64,000 bases of DNA from Dugong dugon (lineage: Eukaryota; Chordata; Mammalia; Sirenia; Dugongidae), in the NCBI GenBank assembly GCA_030035585.1, contig CM057465.1, forward strand, positions 29,592,001-29,656,000, read 5' to 3'. The stretch's first letter is position 1. Every line of letters starts with the position of its first letter. Under the pieces are notes generated by a model. It had not been told where the DNA came from. It worked only from the letters and a program-made list of their open reading frames with translations, and did no database searches. Below, piece after piece: positions 1 through 13,500 of the stretch. Made by a program: the position numbers and the translations under genes.

Positions 1-262
1 GTTTGAGTGCTTTCCAACCTGAGGGACTCATCTTTTGGCACTATATCAGACAATGTTCTCCTACTATTCATAAGGTTTTCACTGGACAAATTTTTCAAAA
101 GTAGACTGCCAAGTCCTTCTTCCTAGTATGTCTTAATTTGGAAGATTCATTGCAACCTGTCCACCGTGGGTGACCCTGCTTGTGTCATATACTGGTAGCT
201 TATTTTCCAGCATCACAGCAACATGAAATCCACCGCAGTCTGACAAACTGACAGACTAGTGG
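1..262 (-). mobile_element. RTE LINE fragment, 5' region, running off the left edge
   Basis: Reads as the reverse complement of the RTE 5' region that also occurs at 46,300-46,560 (- strand) and 14,874-15,130 (+ strand). Shared blocks include the stretch about a gap in text before the EN reading frame, the block ending in 'agtagactgcc', and 'ccagcatcacagcaacatg'. The element 5' end is near 262, after a short 'gacaaactgacag' motif. The rest lies outside the window, so its full length cannot be judged. Confidence 0.85.
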
Positions 263-1100
263 TGACTCTCTTCTATCACAACTATATATTGGGTAAAGTC
301 TAGAGGCTTAATCAAATTCTGGGTCAATATTCAAGATTTTGTTGTTTTTTGATTGTTTTCTTTTTTTAAGACTTTTAAGGGAGGGGTATACTTCAATCCT
401 GACGGACTTAATTTATTTGTCTCTCTTTTTGACATGTTAGCTGTCATTGATACTCAAAGTCTAGATGCATTAATTAAATTTGGCTTGCAAAAATGTGCTA
501 TTCCAGTAAAAGTAAATTATTTTCTGAAATAGCTCTATAAAGCAAAATGTCTCTTCATCTTCTACTTGGTTACACAGAGGTACTAGTTTAGAGAAAATGC
601 AGAATCACTGCCAAACTATTTTCTTTATTTACTTGCTTTCAGAATAGTGAATTAGTTCTCTACCATCCTTCAAAGGTGATTTTGTAATATGATTATGAAA
701 TCAAGACATATTTGGTGTGTTTGAATTCATTACAGTTATTAGCCTTAATGATGTTCATATTGTCTCAGTTTTGGTCAGTGGAATCTATTTAGTTGACTCC
801 TGAGTATTTTGATTGGTTTTGATAGCATCCATATTTTAGTGAGAAAGGTACCTCTTGTATATTTAGCGCCCCAGATTTCAAATCAGCCATTTCTTCAAGA
901 AGTCCTGTTTATTTTAAGATAAAATAGCATTTGGGGAAATGGGAAGCTGGGCAGGAAAAGTTTAACTCAGCAGGCCTAGGTTGCTCAAATCCTTCACATT
1001 CTAAAGAAAAATTTGTCTTCAAGTCTGGCCCTTGGCTAGCTCCTGGATGATAACTTCTGAGCCCTTGGAATATTCTACCTGAGAAGAGTTTTCTTCATAC
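263..1100. other. AT-rich sequence with no recognised feature
   Basis: No long reading frame and no repeat that I can name. A T-rich run lies near 335-370. Confidence 0.5.
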
Positions 1101-1539
1101 ATCTAAACCTTGGGGCATGCTGTATTTACGAAGAACACTTGTTTTTGCTTTTGAGGGTTGGGTAAGGTTGCTGGAATCTGAATACCTGAGGTCAGCTGCA
1201 CACCAACATGACTGACATCCAATAAAAACCTTGCACATCAAAACTCAGGTGAACTCTGGTTGCCAACACTTCCTATGTGTTGTCACACATCATTGTTCAT
1301 TGCTGGGAGACACAAACGCATCCCATGTGCCTCCACTGGGAGGAGAAGGGACACTTGTGCCTGAAAGCTTGTGCCTGGTTTCTCCTAGACTTGCCCTATG
1401 CATCTGTTTCTTTTGCTGATTTTTATCCATATCCTTTTGCTGTAATAAAGCGTGACTATGAGTAACAACTTTTCTGAGTCTTGTGAGTCCTTCTAGCAAA
1501 TCACTGAGCCTGAATGTGATTTGGAGGACTCCTGACACA
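1101..1539 (+). mobile_element. Probable ERVL-type LTR (3' portion)
   Basis: The stretch has the layout of an LTR 3' half: a GC-richer R-like region, an AATAAA signal at about 1443-1450, then a short U5-like tail ending in 'cctgacaca' at 1539 (CA terminus). The left boundary is not clear. The 62-82 aa frames that overlap it are chance frames. Family assignment is by general resemblance only. Confidence 0.5.
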
Positions 1540-1908
1540 GGAGCTCATTTGGACTGGTTATTGTTTATAGGGCTTTTCGGTGGACAGAGATGATTATTTT
1601 TTAGAGATGAAACAATGCCTGGATTTACAAGGATACTTCAAATTCTAATTTAGAGCTCTACAATTTTTTCTTAACCTCATCAAATTTATGTATCCTCTCT
1701 CCCATGTTCAATGTCTCAGTTTTCAACAACATCAACATAATTGCTCACTTTCTTTTTAACTAAGCATAAAAATAGAAACACTAACCCATAACATAATTAC
1801 TGAAAATAGTTTAAGAACTTTTGTTGTTCTCTTTGTCCTTAGGCTATATCCCACTAAATATATACAGTCAAATTACTGTATTTTAAAATCACTTGCAATA
1901 GTTCTTGT

Positions 1909-2428
1909 GCTAGTTTTTTATTGCTGCTAAAATAAATTACAAACTTAGTGGCTTAAAACAGCACAAGTTAATTATCTTATAGTTCTATAGGTCATAATTT
2001 TGATACTAGATAAAACCAAGGTGTTGACAGGGCTACATACCTTTCTGAAGATTCTAGGTGAGAAGATGCTTCTTTGTCTTTTCCAGCTTCTATAGTTCAC
2101 ATGCACTGCTTGGCTCATGACGCCTTTCCTCATCTTCAAAGACAGCAGTGTCACATCTCTCTGACTGTTCTCCAGTCCTCAGATCTCTCACTGACTTCAG
2201 CTGGAAAAGGTCCTCTGCTTCTAATGACTCATGTAATTAGATTGGGCCCACACAGATAACCTAGGATAAATAGCCTCCCCATTTCAAGATCTGTGCACTT
2301 AACCAATATTCTAAGCTCTTTTAGTCGTATAAGGTAACATATTCACAGGTTCTGGGGACTAGGGTGTGGACTTCTTTAAACTCATTGCTGTCAGAGTCAG
2401 TAGACATCTTTGGGGGCACCATTATCTT
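1909..2428 (-). mobile_element. MaLR/MLT1-like LTR
   Basis: Read on the + strand it begins with a degenerate form of the usual inverted start, has 'cttagtggcttaaaacagcac', and ends with 'acaggttctggggactagg' and 'atctttgggggcaccatta'. This is the reverse complement of a MaLR-type LTR. It is diverged and has no clear TSD. Confidence 0.65.
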
Positions 2429-2670
2429 TTCTTCTCTCTGAGGCTATGCTAACAACTGTATGCACAGTTTAATTTGTTTCATATTTAAGGATTATTTTTC
2501 CATATCTTACTATTTATGTAGAATATTTACATGGTCCCAAAATCAAATCCAGAAAACAAAGTACATTAAAAGAAGTATAGCTTCTAGTCCCTCCTGTCAA
2601 TATTATTATCTCTTCCCTCTGGAGATAAACATTTCTGTTAATTTTAGGGAGTATCCTTCCATTAGTTTAT

Positions 2671-2905
2671 TATTGTTATTGTTACTTGCCATCAGCTCTG
2701 ACACATGGTGGCTCCATGTATAACAGAATGAAACTTCACCCGATCCTGCATCATCTTCATGATTATTGGTGTGTTTGAGTGCACTGTAGTGACCATTCTT
2801 TCAATCCATCTCACTGAAGGTTTCCCTCCCTTTCGCTGGCCCTCTGCTTCATCAAATATGATGTCTTCCTCCAGCATCTTGATGAGCCTTCCAAAGTAAG
2901 GGAAT
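2671..2905 (-). mobile_element. RTE LINE 3' end, 5'-truncated
   Basis: Matches the 3' end of the RTE at 41,359-41,600: 'ccatgtataacagaatgaaac', 'ttcaatccatctcactgaagg' and the block ending 'ccttccaaagtaag'. The element is read leftwards, so the 3' tail is at 2671 (short TTG-rich run). It is truncated to about 235 bp, as expected for target-primed reverse transcription that stopped early. Confidence 0.8.
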
Positions 2906-2924
2906 CAAAGTCCCAAGAATATTT

Positions 2925-3000
2925 CGTGATCCATAGGTTTTTAATTAGCTATTTTTCAGAAATAGACTCCCAGGCCTTTCTTTCTAGTCTGTCCTAGTCA
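2925..3000 (-). mobile_element. Possible RTE 5'-region scrap
   Basis: Contains 'ccataggtttttaattagc' followed by 'cagaaatagactcccaggc' and 'tagtctgtcctagtc', in the same order as the RTE 5' region at 46,365-46,440. Short and diverged. It may be the far end of an internally deleted RTE with 2671-2905, or a separate copy. Confidence 0.4.
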
Positions 3001-3255
3001 TATAACATATATATTATTAAATATATATGTAAGTATATATTTATACTTACCTTACATATGCTAGATAAACAGTAGCATACTATACTCACTTTACTCCACA
3101 TTTTTTTTACTCCACATTTTATCTAGGTTTCACTCCATTAGAGTATACAGAATTATTTCTCATACTTTTTTACCACTGCATAGTACTCCAGTTTGTGGAT
3201 ATCCATGGTTTATTCAATCACCCCCTCTTGATGGACATTTGATTGTTTCTAAACT

Positions 3256-3415
3256 AAAAAAAAAAAAAACCCGTTGCTGTCGATTACGATTCATAGTGAC
3301 CCTATAAGACAGAGTAGAGCTGCCCCATAGGGTTTCCAAGGAGTGTCTGGTGGATTTGAACCACTGTCCTTTTGGTTAGCAGCCATAGCTCTTAACCACT
3401 CTGCCACCAGGGCTC
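3256..3415 (-). mobile_element. AfroSINE (short form)
   Basis: Complete short AfroSINE in reverse orientation. The tRNA-like head is at the right (3365-3415: 'gttagcagcc', 'cttaaccactctgccaccagggctc', the reverse complement of the A-box region) and the RTE-like tail at the left ('cgattcatagtgaccctataag'). An A-run at 3256-3269 lies at the tail side. Confidence 0.9.
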
Positions 3416-3972
3416 TTCTTCTCCATAGAGGTTGTGACATTTATAGTTCTTATCTTATGTGGCCCATATGACAAGGACCCTTGACCTGTGTTTGGAAACA
3501 ACAGCTCTAAAACAGGGGTTAGTGTACATTTTCTATAAAGGGCCAGACAGTAAATATTTTGGACTCTGTATGCCATATGGTCTCTTTCCCAACTATTCAT
3601 TCCTAGTTTTAAAGTATGAAAGCAGCCATATATAGTAGGTGAGTGAATGGATGTTACCATGTTTCAGTGAAACTTTATTTATAAAACAGGAAGCAAGCTG
3701 AATTTGGCCTGCAGGTGGTAGTCTGCATACCCCAGTTCTAAAATACATATACTTAAACAGTATTTTAAAGTAAAATATCTGGGGACATTTCTTTTCTGCA
3801 GAGGTTATTTTTGTGAAACAATTGAACTCCACACAAGTGTGTTGAGTAAATGACTTAATTCCCATGCAGCAAAGAGCAGAATTTCAATACGTGACATAGA
3901 CTTTGAGAAATGTGCGACACCTAACACCTTCAGGACCTGTATTGTGAGTCTTCCTTTCTTTGCAAGAGCAGC

Positions 3973-4414
3973 TGTATTAATTTCCTAGTGCTGCCATAAG
4001 AAAATACTACAATTTAGGTGGCTTTCAAGAACAGAAATTTATTGTTTCACAGTTCTGGACAGTAGGAAACTAAATTTAGGTCATCAGCGGGGCCATGCTC
4101 TGTCTGCTGTAGGGTAAGAGCCTTCCTTGCGTCTTCCATCTTCTGGGGTTCCTAGGCATTTCTTGGTGTTTCTTGTCTTGTAGTTGCATCTTCACACAGC
4201 TGTCTCTCCTCTGTGTCCCTGTCTCTGTGTATGTTCTCTTTTATAAGGGGCACCATTAATATAAGAAGAAGACTCACCTTGCTCTGGTATGGCCAAATAT
4301 TAACATAGCTGGTAACATCTTCAAAGACTGTGTTTCCAAACTGGGTCACATTCACAGGTATGGGGGTTAGGACTTCAGCATATATTTTTGGGGGACACAA
4401 TGCAATCTGTAACA
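3973..4414 (-). mobile_element. Solo MLT1-like LTR with 5-bp TSD
   Basis: On the + strand it starts 'tgtattaatttcctagtgctg' and ends 'gggggacacaatgcaatctg' plus 'taaca', so the LTR read on the - strand runs TG...CA. It is flanked by perfect 5-bp direct repeats 'gcagc' at 3968-3972 and 4415-4419, the TSD length of ERVL/MaLR elements. No internal sequence remains, so this is a solo LTR. Confidence 0.85.
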
Positions 4415-4419
4415 GCAGC

Positions 4420-6049
4420 CTTATTAACTATCTTAAACCCATTTAAGCAAATACTTCCACCCATATTGAGGAAATTTTACTATCTGTTGTCCATAGAGGA
4501 TATAACATTGAGTAGGAAATCAGTAATTCAGTGGTCTGGAGTCCAGACATCTCAAGCTGTGGGTACTTTCTGCAGAGAAAATTGAAATTCCCAATGAGCC
4601 ATTAAGAATTAAATGTATCTGGCCCACTATCCATTTCATTATAGGACAGGGAGTCATCTGGACTTTACTTGAATAAAATTCCAAAGATAGGCAAGTCACT
4701 AAATGATATGGTAACCAGTTTTGTGGTAACTGTTAGAGTGTTCTGACCTAGACTTTGTTGAAGTCAGCTTACTTATAATTTTGCTTATAGAGCCTGGTGT
4801 CTGTATCTACATACGATACATATTGTTATTCCTTCTGGCAGTACTTTAAATATAGTGGTTTGACCTGATTGAAATCCTAAATTGCAATTTTTCTGACATT
4901 CATTAGAGCTTTCTATATTACTCTATTCTGCTGGCTGAATTAAATATTACATGAGACCATATGTTGTTTTCCTAAATTGTTTATTCCAGCCAGGCTGGCA
5001 TCACGGTCCTTAAAAGATGCACTCTTACTTGTAATTACAAGCTTTGGAACATACTTCTCTACTGAGCAAATATTTCCCATCCTAGCTCTAACTCCCACCC
5101 TCTCTCTGATTACTTATTCATTTTTTATTGAGAACTTCTCAGGTCTTAGAAACTGTGCTGAGTGCCAGAAATTCAGTAAGTAAGGCAGTCTTGTTACTCT
5201 TTTTTTTTCAGTTATGTGAAGAATAAGAGATGTAAAGAAATTAAATATGACGTGGTCATTTTTATAACAGAAATGTGTGAAAGAGGCATCATGAAAGACT
5301 GGAAGATTTTACAGTGGAGGTGAGACTTCTTGGTCTCAAACAATGAGTATAAATTTGCTAATGCATTGTGGAGTCCCAAGTTTTTGCACCATCTGTACCC
5401 ATAATAAGTGCTCAATAAATATTTGTTGACTGACTAAAAAAATAAGAGGAACAACATTCTAGAGAGAAAAAACAGCATGAACAAAGTCATGTAGCACAAA
5501 AGAAGACAATGGTGTGATAACAGAATTTAAAGATTTTCCAGTTCCATCAATGGGAGAACTAGTGAAAAAAATGTTGTGTTCATAATCTTAGTCTTACTTC
5601 TTAGCTTCTTTTATTTGGCTAAGTCACTTAGCTACCCTAATACTTTCGAGACACCCAATATCTATACATATACATATATATGCATATACATGTATACATG
5701 TATTTCATGAATCAGATGTAAGCACTACTGCAGCAATGGTTTTAAAAATCCACAAAAATTGATTTTTAAAGGTCGTGATAAAAAAAAATAAACGTTTAAA
5801 CATTTTCTTTTTCACCCACATGGATTATTTTATACATATCTCAGAATAAAATATCGCATTTGAAAACCACTACTCTATAGCTCAGTTTCCTGATATGAAA
5901 ACTCGAGAAAATATTACTACACAGAGTTGATCTAAACACTCAATATATGTATCTTTAATCTTTCTACTGTGTTCTTTGATTCTTGTAGCATTTGCTCTTG
6001 TAATACTAATTTGTCTTCTTAATTATCAATCCCTTAAATAGTTACATAC
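4420..6049. other. AT-rich sequence; AT/AC microsatellite at 5654-5705
   Basis: No gene recognised. About 5100-5180 ('ttattgagaacttctcaggtc' then 'gtgccagaaattcagtaag') resembles an old mammal-wide repeat, family not named. A (TA)/(CA)-rich run with 'catatatatgcatatac' lies at 5654-5705. Confidence 0.45.
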
Positions 6050-6460
6050 TGTATTAGCTTCCTAGGGTGGCTTAAAATATCAGAAATTTATTCTCTCACT
6101 GTTCAGGAGGTCAGATGTTAAAAATCAAGTTGCTGGCAGGGTTGTCTTTTTCCTGAGGGAGAAACCGTCCTATCCCTCTTTTCTAGTTTTTGTACTTGGC
6201 GGCAATCCCTGGCACCCCTTGTCTTGTAGACACATCACTCTAATCTCTGCCTCCATGTTCATATTACCTTCTTCTCTGTGACATCTCTCTGTGTCCTCTC
6301 CTTTCTTCATTGGTCAGTAGATTTAGGGCCCACCCTAACTCCAGGATGATTTCGTCTTTAGATCCTTAATTAATTACATCTGCAAAGACCCTATTTCCAA
6401 ACAAGGACGTAATCTGAAGTTCTGGCTGGACGTGAATTTTGGGGGGACCCACTACACACA
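6050..6460 (-). mobile_element. MLT1-like LTR
   Basis: The + strand runs 'tgtattagcttcctaggg ... cttgtcttgtagacacatc ... gaccctatttccaaac ... ttttggggggaccc ... acaca', the reverse complement of a MaLR LTR. Flanks 'catac' (6045-6049) and 'cctac' (6461-6465) match at 4 of 5 positions and could be the TSD. Confidence 0.75.
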
Positions 6461-6465
6461 CCTAC

Positions 6466-7288
6466 TTTCAGGTGGTAGCGAGACTGTAGACAGTCATATG
6501 TGTGAAACTGATCTATTTGCTAATAAGACAAAGTCTTTGCTGTCAGTATTCTACCTGAATGTGTAAGAAATGGCTTTGTAAGAAAATGTAATACAATTGA
6601 CAGTAGGGTATTTGACCTTATAACTTCAGGGCTGGGTGTCAAGCTCACTGAAACAACTTACCTTAACAAAATGATTAAAAAATAGTTATTTGTAGGGTGA
6701 TTTTTTTCATATTACATAAAGACTCTTTTTTTTTTCTGAAGGAATATAATATAGCATTATTTTTAAATAACAAAACACAAGATGTTTTAAAAATAATTCA
6801 AATTGCATTACATTAATTTAGTTCTTATTTTAGGAAATAAATTTCTTGTAAGAGCTAAATGTTGTTAAGAATGTTAAGCTCCATAAAAGCAGAGATCCTG
6901 TCTCTCTTGTTCATTGCTTTATACTTTGTCAAAGCATGGAACTGAGCATACAGTAAGTTCACAATAAACGTGTTTAATTAGTGGAATGAAATGGTAGAAA
7001 GTTAGTATTAGAGTCTATATAATCGTTAAATAGTCTTTGGGAATTAAAATATCTGTAAGTATATTATTACGTGTTTGTGTCCATGCTTCTAAATGGATTA
7101 ATATGCTGTACATTTGCATTTTATATTATATACTCTCTAAGTTGCAAAGTAAAATTATGTGCATTAATCTTAATAAGTTTGTACATTACTTTTTTTTTAT
7201 AGGTATGCCCTCCCACCAAAACATTAATTCATCATGAATTTGCAAGGCAGGGGATGTAGCAGGGGTTTCTTTACTGTTTTTCACTTAA
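6466..7288. other. AT-rich sequence with no recognised feature
   Basis: Several A/T runs and small chance frames. No repeat or gene recognised. Confidence 0.45.
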
Positions 7289-7301
7289 TTTACATATTTA
7301 A

Positions 7302-7501
7302 TGTCCCTGGGTGGTGCAAATAGTAATGCACTCAGCTGCTAATTGAAAGGTTGGAGGTTCAAGTCCATCCCAAAGCACCTCAGAAGAAAGGCCTGGTGAT
7401 CCACTTCTGAAAAATCAGCTATTGAAAACTCTATGGAGCACAGTTCTACTCTGACACACACGGGGTTGTCATGAGTTGCAGCTGACTAGACTGCAACTGG
7501 T
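7302..7501 (+). mobile_element. AfroSINE (long form) with TSD
   Basis: Starts 'gtccctgggtggtgcaaa' and has the long-form middle ('gaaaggcctggtgatccac'), then 'ctatggagcacagttctac' and the RTE-like tail 'gttgtcatgagttgcagc'. Flanked by 13-bp direct repeats with one mismatch, 7289-7301 and 7502-7514. This is a complete insertion of the ~200-bp AfroSINE variant. Confidence 0.9.
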
Positions 7502-7514
7502 TTTACCTATTTAA

Positions 7515-10500
7515 AATTAAGCCCTTGGACATACCTATTGCAGACTCACGTTTCAGGAAACATGGTCTGTGTCACTTTTCCTAATATTGCCTCTGTGAAT
7601 TAGAAATGCTGAGTCTTTTTGTTTGCTTATTTTATTGTTAATTTAAAAAATTCCACTTTGGTAAAAAGAACTATAGTTTACTGATAGTTATCATGGGGAT
7701 AATACGATATAGGGTGCTGGAATTTACAGTTTGTAACTGCCATGGGATAGGCTTGAGGGTACACTGTTAAATTCACGCATAATTTAATAGCTAGAGACTT
7801 CCCAGTCAGCAGAACAGGACAGCGGTCTATAGAGAATTAGGAGTTATTTCACTCTCTTTTTCATTGGGCTAGTACTTTTCTCTTTCAGGGTAAGCAAAGA
7901 GAAGCACATTTATGCTAATGTGCCTGTGTATCTGGATTACAAGTTGAACAAAATTTAATTGCTGCATTAGTGAAAACAAAATTTATATTTCCAATTTGGC
8001 AAAGTGAAGAAAAATAATTGGCTTATTAATACTTTCTTGTAGTCATAACATTTTCACCTCTGACATTATACTCTGAAGATACAGTTGAGTTATTATTAAA
8101 ACTGAGCTTAACAAAGATGTGCTAATGATGAGTTCACTGAAGCTGCGTCAGAGTGGAAAAAAGCAATCTGTATCTAACTTTATGCTGATGATACAGTGGG
8201 AAATATGTTTGTTTAAAGACCATCTGTTATTTTCAGACATTTATATGCAATTCTAAGGCAGATAGCAAAACTATCGTGACTGTCACCTAAAAAAAGGCAT
8301 ATGCTATTTACAATAGTAAAGCCCCCCATATACTGTTAACAGTAGTAAAGCCCCCCATCTGCTCCTAGATATTTGCTAAAGAACTGATTTTGAAATGGTA
8401 TTGTTTGCCTTAAGTGGCTATTTATTCATTAATATGTGCATGCTTCATTAACATATTAGGCTTTCATCAAGGACACTATTTTGAATGTAAAGTAAACATA
8501 CATAACCGTCTAGAGTAGTATTGAAAAAACTGGTTTATTTAGTTTCCTGGAAGCAATTTTAGCATTACATACTGCCCTTCATTTTAGAGAGTTAAGAGTA
8601 ACATAAATGGTGACTACATGAAAACCACTCAGAATTTGATAAACAGTTTCTAAATGTACACTCAGTGTCCAATCACACAATACAGATTATTGATAAAGCT
8701 AGTGTTCATTGCAGATCAGAGAACTGAAGAGGTATTCTGGATCTTTCTGGCTTAATGAATTTTCTTCCAAGGATCGGGACCTGAGTAGAAAACCTACTTA
8801 GGTTAGCATGACCCTGTGTTGCAGGAGAAATCTTCTGCCCTTAGGGTGCAGCCTCTGTTATTCCTGTGGTATTCTGTTAGGAATAGGTGTGCAGATTTCT
8901 TAGTCCAAGGGAGAACTGACTGGCGATCTCCATCTTGTTGTTCCTTGCCCCTCTACTGTAGATAGTACCACTGTTCCTCTGCTTCATTATTCTGGAGTTT
9001 CTTAGGATGTAAGCAAAGTATGTTTTCCTGGGAAGCTCACCACACAGGAAAACTTTATCTGCATATTCTTTCATTTAAGTATAATTGTGAAAAGTACAGA
9101 TCATTTTGTCTATTTATGTCCCCAACTTCTCAAAGTTCTCCTTAATAATTGTATAAGTGTATTTAACAAATTTTCTATAATGTATTTAGTAAAAAGGACT
9201 TCGATTCTTTGTTTGATACCAGCTCCATTGTTTTTTTGTAATAATAATAATTATTTTTTAAAAAAAAGCTTTGCTCTGTAATGGGTTGATTATTGAGCAG
9301 AAAGCTCCTCTGATACCTAACACATCCGAATTTGGCCAAAAAACTAGCCTTCTCTAATTGATTTTAAATGATAATATTCTTTGTTGTTTCTTATTAACAG
9401 TGGGTAGAGGATGTTTTTCTTTTTTTTTTTGTGCATGAGATACACACACATGCAGAGTGGGCAAATATGCTCTCAAGTAGAAACCACTCCAGTTGCTTGT
9501 TGTAAAGAGCTAAGTGTTTTAAATAGTTGTTTCCTTTTTTTTCTTTTTATGTATTTGTAGCAACGTATATTAATTTATTTTCTCTCCTCATTTTTGCCTG
9601 TGAGTTATTTTCTGACAAGCTGAGAAGTCCACTAGAGTGAATATTATCACAATAAAAAGAAAAATGTGGACATATTTTATTTCAAATTGAAACCAAAGTT
9701 CCTTGAGGCAGAAAGATCTTGATCCCTTCAAAAGAAAGGGGAATGACCTTCTTTGCACATTTCTCTGACCAGTTTGTCAAATATGGGGTCAGTGAACAAA
9801 CATATCCCATTCGTGCATGTCTGAGTTCATATGGACACAAGAGGGAAAGGGGCAGGCAGAGAAAAGATCTGAACTGGAAGAGAAATTAATCAAGTTAAAG
9901 ATATGCAGGACCTTCAATAAAATAATGCATTACTTTCGTTCTCACATTTACTGGAATATCTCGACATTAGAAATATTCTCTTCCTCAGCCTCTCTATAAT
10001 ATGTATATTTCTTTGCCAATTAGAAAAAAGTTTCTTATAATGAAAATGAAATCACCTCTATGATATTTTCAGTTTCATTGTCTACTACTATGAATATTTT
10101 AAGAATGGAAATTGATTAAGTAAATTTAGGAATAGTCTTTCTTTCTTGTTCATTGGTTGAATTTTTATATAAAATCATTAAAATGGTTCATTGCTTTAGA
10201 AAGGATAATTTTTTTTTTTTGGCTAGAACAGAATACGGTAGTAATAAAAGGCATTTCAGCTGTGTAAGAAGTTAACAACCAATTTTCTTGATGTCTCCAA
10301 TGACAATGTTCATCAGTTCCAAGTTCACTTTCATGGTATAAAACTGTTATTAAAATTAGCATAAATTTAAAATGAAGGGTAATTCATATCTATTAGGAAA
10401 AAAGTCGTCTTCTATTTATGAAATTCTAATTACTGTTGAGTAACTTGCAGGTTTTAAATTAAATTTCCTGATTTGCATTAGTTTTGGAACTGTAAATAGG

Positions 10501-13500
10501 TTTTCAGAATATGTAATTGAGTTGATGTTGAGTTTGTAGACAAGAGTATCCTATTAAAATGCATAGATTTTTATTAACATTTGAGCTATGATTTCAGGGA
10601 TACCAAGGGAAAACACAAGACAAGCAATATGTCAGTGATATGCACAGTTTTGCTAGGTTCTCTTCATGAAGACTCACCAGAGAATCATAAAGGAAAGGGA
10701 ATCAAATAATAGTACCCTGAATGTTCCCTAATGAGCCATATTTTACAGATTACTACAGATGTAATTGGGTGAGAGAAAATACAAAGAGAAACAAGAATTT
10801 TAATATTGACCAAAGGAAAAGCAAGTCAGCACTAAGCTTGTCAAATATAGAGATGCTTCTAACTCTTATTTAACACAATAATGGCAGGGGAAACAAGCCA
10901 CTTGCCCTGCATAAGAAATTGTATTGACTACTTAAAACACTTCAGTTATTATGGGCCTAGTATTTAGCAAGACAAGTCTAAGTTAATATGTGCTGAAGTT
11001 GGGATGTTAAGGGGCTAATACTTGACTTCTTCTCCTCTTTGGAGTCTAGAGTAATATGAATTCATGGTTCTTCTCATTCTTCTACCACCTCTTAACTATT
11101 ACTTTTTTTCACTTTCATGTAGATGATTCTCATTTTTTTCCTTAGCACTTCTCTCTTTCTGTTGTCATTTCATCCATTTCCATGACCTCCACCTATCACT
11201 TCTGTGCGAATAATCCTCAAATCTGTACCTCCCTTTGTGAACTGTTCTCAACTCCAGCCCATATTTACTTGAATTTATTTATTGAAATTTGTCCTGGATA
11301 ATCTGATGTTACTTCTAATACAACACAGGACATTTCCTTATCATCTTTCCTCAATTTTTTCCCTCTTCTTGTGTTCTGTCTTTCAATTTATAAAGTTTTT
11401 TTTTTTTGTCACATATTTGGCTTTTTGGAAGAATGGATGAGTTTTCTTTACCCTCTTTCCTTTTATATTTAATCATTCCAAGACCTATAGTTTGTTATTA
11501 CTGTAAGCCTCTCACATCTCACTTCATTTTCTGTATTTCTATTGTCATGTGGCTTTTTATCTTATACCTTTAACCATCCCAGCATATGTGCAATGCATAT
11601 CTGTGAGATTTTAGACAGAGATGGGAAATCATACACCATTATCTTCAGTTTTTCCTAACCTTCTCCTGCTTTGGCTCAGCAGCCATATACTGACTTACTG
11701 TACTGTCAGACTCTTCTTCATGATCTCACCCCAGTCTTTTAGACCATCTCTGTGGCTCTGTATCCAACCTTTTGCTCAAGGGAATTAGCCTGTAATTGCT
11801 CAACTGACTCACGTCACTGGGTGATGGATCATACCCAGCAAATTTGCCTTTTGTGGTATCTCAGAGTCTGTTCTGTTATGGCTCCCAGTACCATCGTGTG
11901 GTTATACCCATCAGAATAACCAGGAAAGCTAACATCAAGTCCATCAACTTCTGGAGAAGAAGGTTATCTGAATGTATTTTCCTCTGGATCCAGCATCATG
12001 TCTCCAATGGGGACACTAAATTAAGTTTCTTATCATACCTTACATATCACTCTTTAAATCTACTCTTTCCCTCACTCACCCTCAGCTAAGCTGATTTTAG
12101 AAATCTGAATACAGTGATAAGGCTTCAATGGATCCCTAAAGGAAGGTATCCTATTCTCCACAACACCTTCAGATCAAGAGCTGATTATAGAAATACTTTA
12201 TTTTGTAAAGGTAATACTAACTGCAATCTTTCTGGTAAGTTCCCTACCATTTATGCCTAATTACCTAATAGTGTAATAATGATTATGCAAATCAGTAAAT
12301 GTCAGGTTAAATTGGCCGTAAGTTTTGTCCGATTGTAACATTCAGCCTTGTGTCTGCTCGGAATTTACTGTGTTGCACATTCACCATGGCCGTATATGCC
12401 CAACTTAAATCAATCAACGGAATAACTAGAGCAGTGGTAAATAACTCAAGAGACTAGTGATGATTCAAACAAAAATATTTTAGAGAATTGTTCAAATTTT
12501 GTTACAGGAAGAAAATATATTAGAATTAACAGCAGGATTGTATAATAATGAATTGAACAAATGCAGGAAGTTCTTGGCAAAAGAGATTTTAGTTTCAAAC
12601 GTTACACTAGATTATAATGATTATTAGTATTTGGTTCTTTAATTTAGAATCCTTCATGGAATTTAGCACAATAATGTTTAATTAACCCTGATAATCCTTA
12701 GCTTACAGTATGTTTCAGCCAGATCACTCTTGTTTACAGACAATAATAGATGTTCAGTTCTTTACTGTAGAAGAGACTCAACACATATTTGTTGAGTAAA
12801 TGATTGCGCTGACAAGATAACTTCTCAAATTCGTATTTTAAAAAATCGTGTTATATACAATGTATTTTAAACTAGTTTTGTCATTTATCATTTGTACCAT
12901 TAAGTATAAGAATAATCTCAATTGTATTAGAAAAAAAAGTGTTCTAGCATCTGAATAATCACTTACATCCATAAACTCGGACAGAAGTCATTCAAGTTCA
13001 TGATGATTTTGGAACCACAAAATGATAGTGATGGTGAAGATAAGGACAAATGGATATTGAGTGTATTCATTTTATTTAACAAATAATTATTAAACGGTAG
13101 ACATTAGCATTCATAACAATGGGTGCAAAATCTTTTAACTGGAGGTTTCTGAGCTGTTCTATTTAGGGATTGCTCAATAATTTAAATAATTGCAATGCTC
13201 ACTACAATGCCACTCTGTTTCTTTTTATAGAGAGCATAGCATACTTGGAGGCAGTATACATAGTGACAAGGCTGGCTCCGTAGGCACGTGATCTGTGTGA
13301 TCAGACAAGGCTCCACGTTTAGATGAGCACCATGCTTATTTTAATGCTGTGCTACCACCATCTTGAAATTCTTACTAATTTTTGAACAAGAGGACCTGCA
13401 CTTTCACTTTGCACTGGGCCCCACAAATTATGTAGCTAGCCCTGCAAAGAGTATAAATAAATAAACTTCTGTGATTTCAAAAGGATTGATTAAACCATTA

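Larger units (their letters stand above)
2445..3255 (-). mobile_element. Old L1 3'-region fragment interrupted by RTE
   Basis: Before and after the RTE piece at 2671-2905 the sequence resembles the reverse complement of an old L1 3' end. It includes 'tagtactccag' and 'cttgatggacatttgattgtttc', a common motif of L1 3' ends read backwards. No reading frame survives. Assignment is by eye. Confidence 0.4.
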